From positions 1 through 5,511 of the forward strand of contig JAUNRD010000148.1 of assembly GCA_030535815.1 (NCBI GenBank): a stretch of DNA of 5,511 bases, written 5' to 3'. The notes beneath the pieces are model-generated. The model ran no database searches. It saw only the letters and a list, made by a program, of their open reading frames with translations, and was not told the origin of the DNA. This DNA is from Clostridia bacterium. GTDB taxonomy: Bacteria > Bacillota > Clostridia > CAKSNL01 > HGM11501. Within the stretch, counting starts at the first letter, position 1; every line of letters starts with the position of its first letter. A program made the position numbers and the translations under genes. Shown here one piece after another: positions 5,454 to 5,511 of this stretch.

Positions 5454-5511
5454 TTATTCAGATTTCTTTTTCTTGATAGTAAGTGCCATTTCTCCGTTTA
5501 AGTACATAACC
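5454..5511 (-). CDS. C-terminal end of an unidentified protein, partial at the right edge
   Basis: The minus strand reads VMYLNGEMALTIKKKKSE and then two consecutive TAA stops (5454-5456, 5451-5453), followed closely by a terminator hairpin. The lysine-rich end, the double stop and the terminator placement support a real gene end. Eighteen residues are too few to name a family. Confidence 0.6.
   Translation of the reverse strand, partial: VMYLNGEMALTIKKKKSE

Overview
The window looks like chromosomal DNA from a low-to-moderate G+C Gram-positive anaerobe of the class Clostridia, possibly an uncultured gut or rumen lineage. This rests on AGGAGG-type ribosome sites, consensus sigma-A promoters, a T-box leader, intrinsic terminators with long T-tracts, and protein styles (zinc-ribbon/TIR protein, DUF5662-like protein, HTH-cupin-acyl-CoA synthetase) that I associate with that class. 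There are no rRNA, tRNA, CRISPR or insertion-sequence features. Four of the five genes seen are on the minus strand. The exception is a cysteine-rich gene on the plus strand.

Left part (1-1146): a minus-strand gene starts at a GTG at 1059 behind a perfect TTGACA-17-TATAAT promoter and runs off the left edge. Its first 296 residues are a zinc-ribbon/TPR-like/TIR protein. At about 169-180 the reading frame passes, with no stop or frameshift, into the C-terminal tail of a GT-B (GT4-type) glycosyltransferase. This is either a real gene fusion or a chimeric join, and it is the oddest thing in the window.

Middle (1189-3825): one monocistronic minus-strand unit. A perfect consensus promoter (3797-3825) drives a T-box leader (about 3531-3790) whose specifier I read as ATC (Ile). 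After the leader terminator come a perfect 16-bp palindrome and a good ribosome site, then a 751-residue fusion of an XRE-type helix-turn-helix, a cupin and a complete medium-chain acyl-CoA synthetase. The gene ends at a strong terminator. The layout suggests an acyl-CoA ligase induced by amino-acid starvation. A testable reading is activation of a branched short-chain acid such as 2-methylbutyrate for isoleucine synthesis by reductive carboxylation, with the HTH-cupin part sensing a ligand and perhaps autoregulating at the palindrome.

Right part (3901-5511): a plus-strand gene for a 272-residue protein with cysteine clusters at both ends (function unknown, possibly a spore-envelope or metal-binding protein) converges on a minus-strand DUF5662-like, HD-hydrolase-like gene. 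They share one bidirectional terminator (4748-4783). Upstream of the DUF5662 gene are its extended -10 promoter, a further hairpin terminator, and the last 18 codons of another minus-strand gene entering from the right edge.
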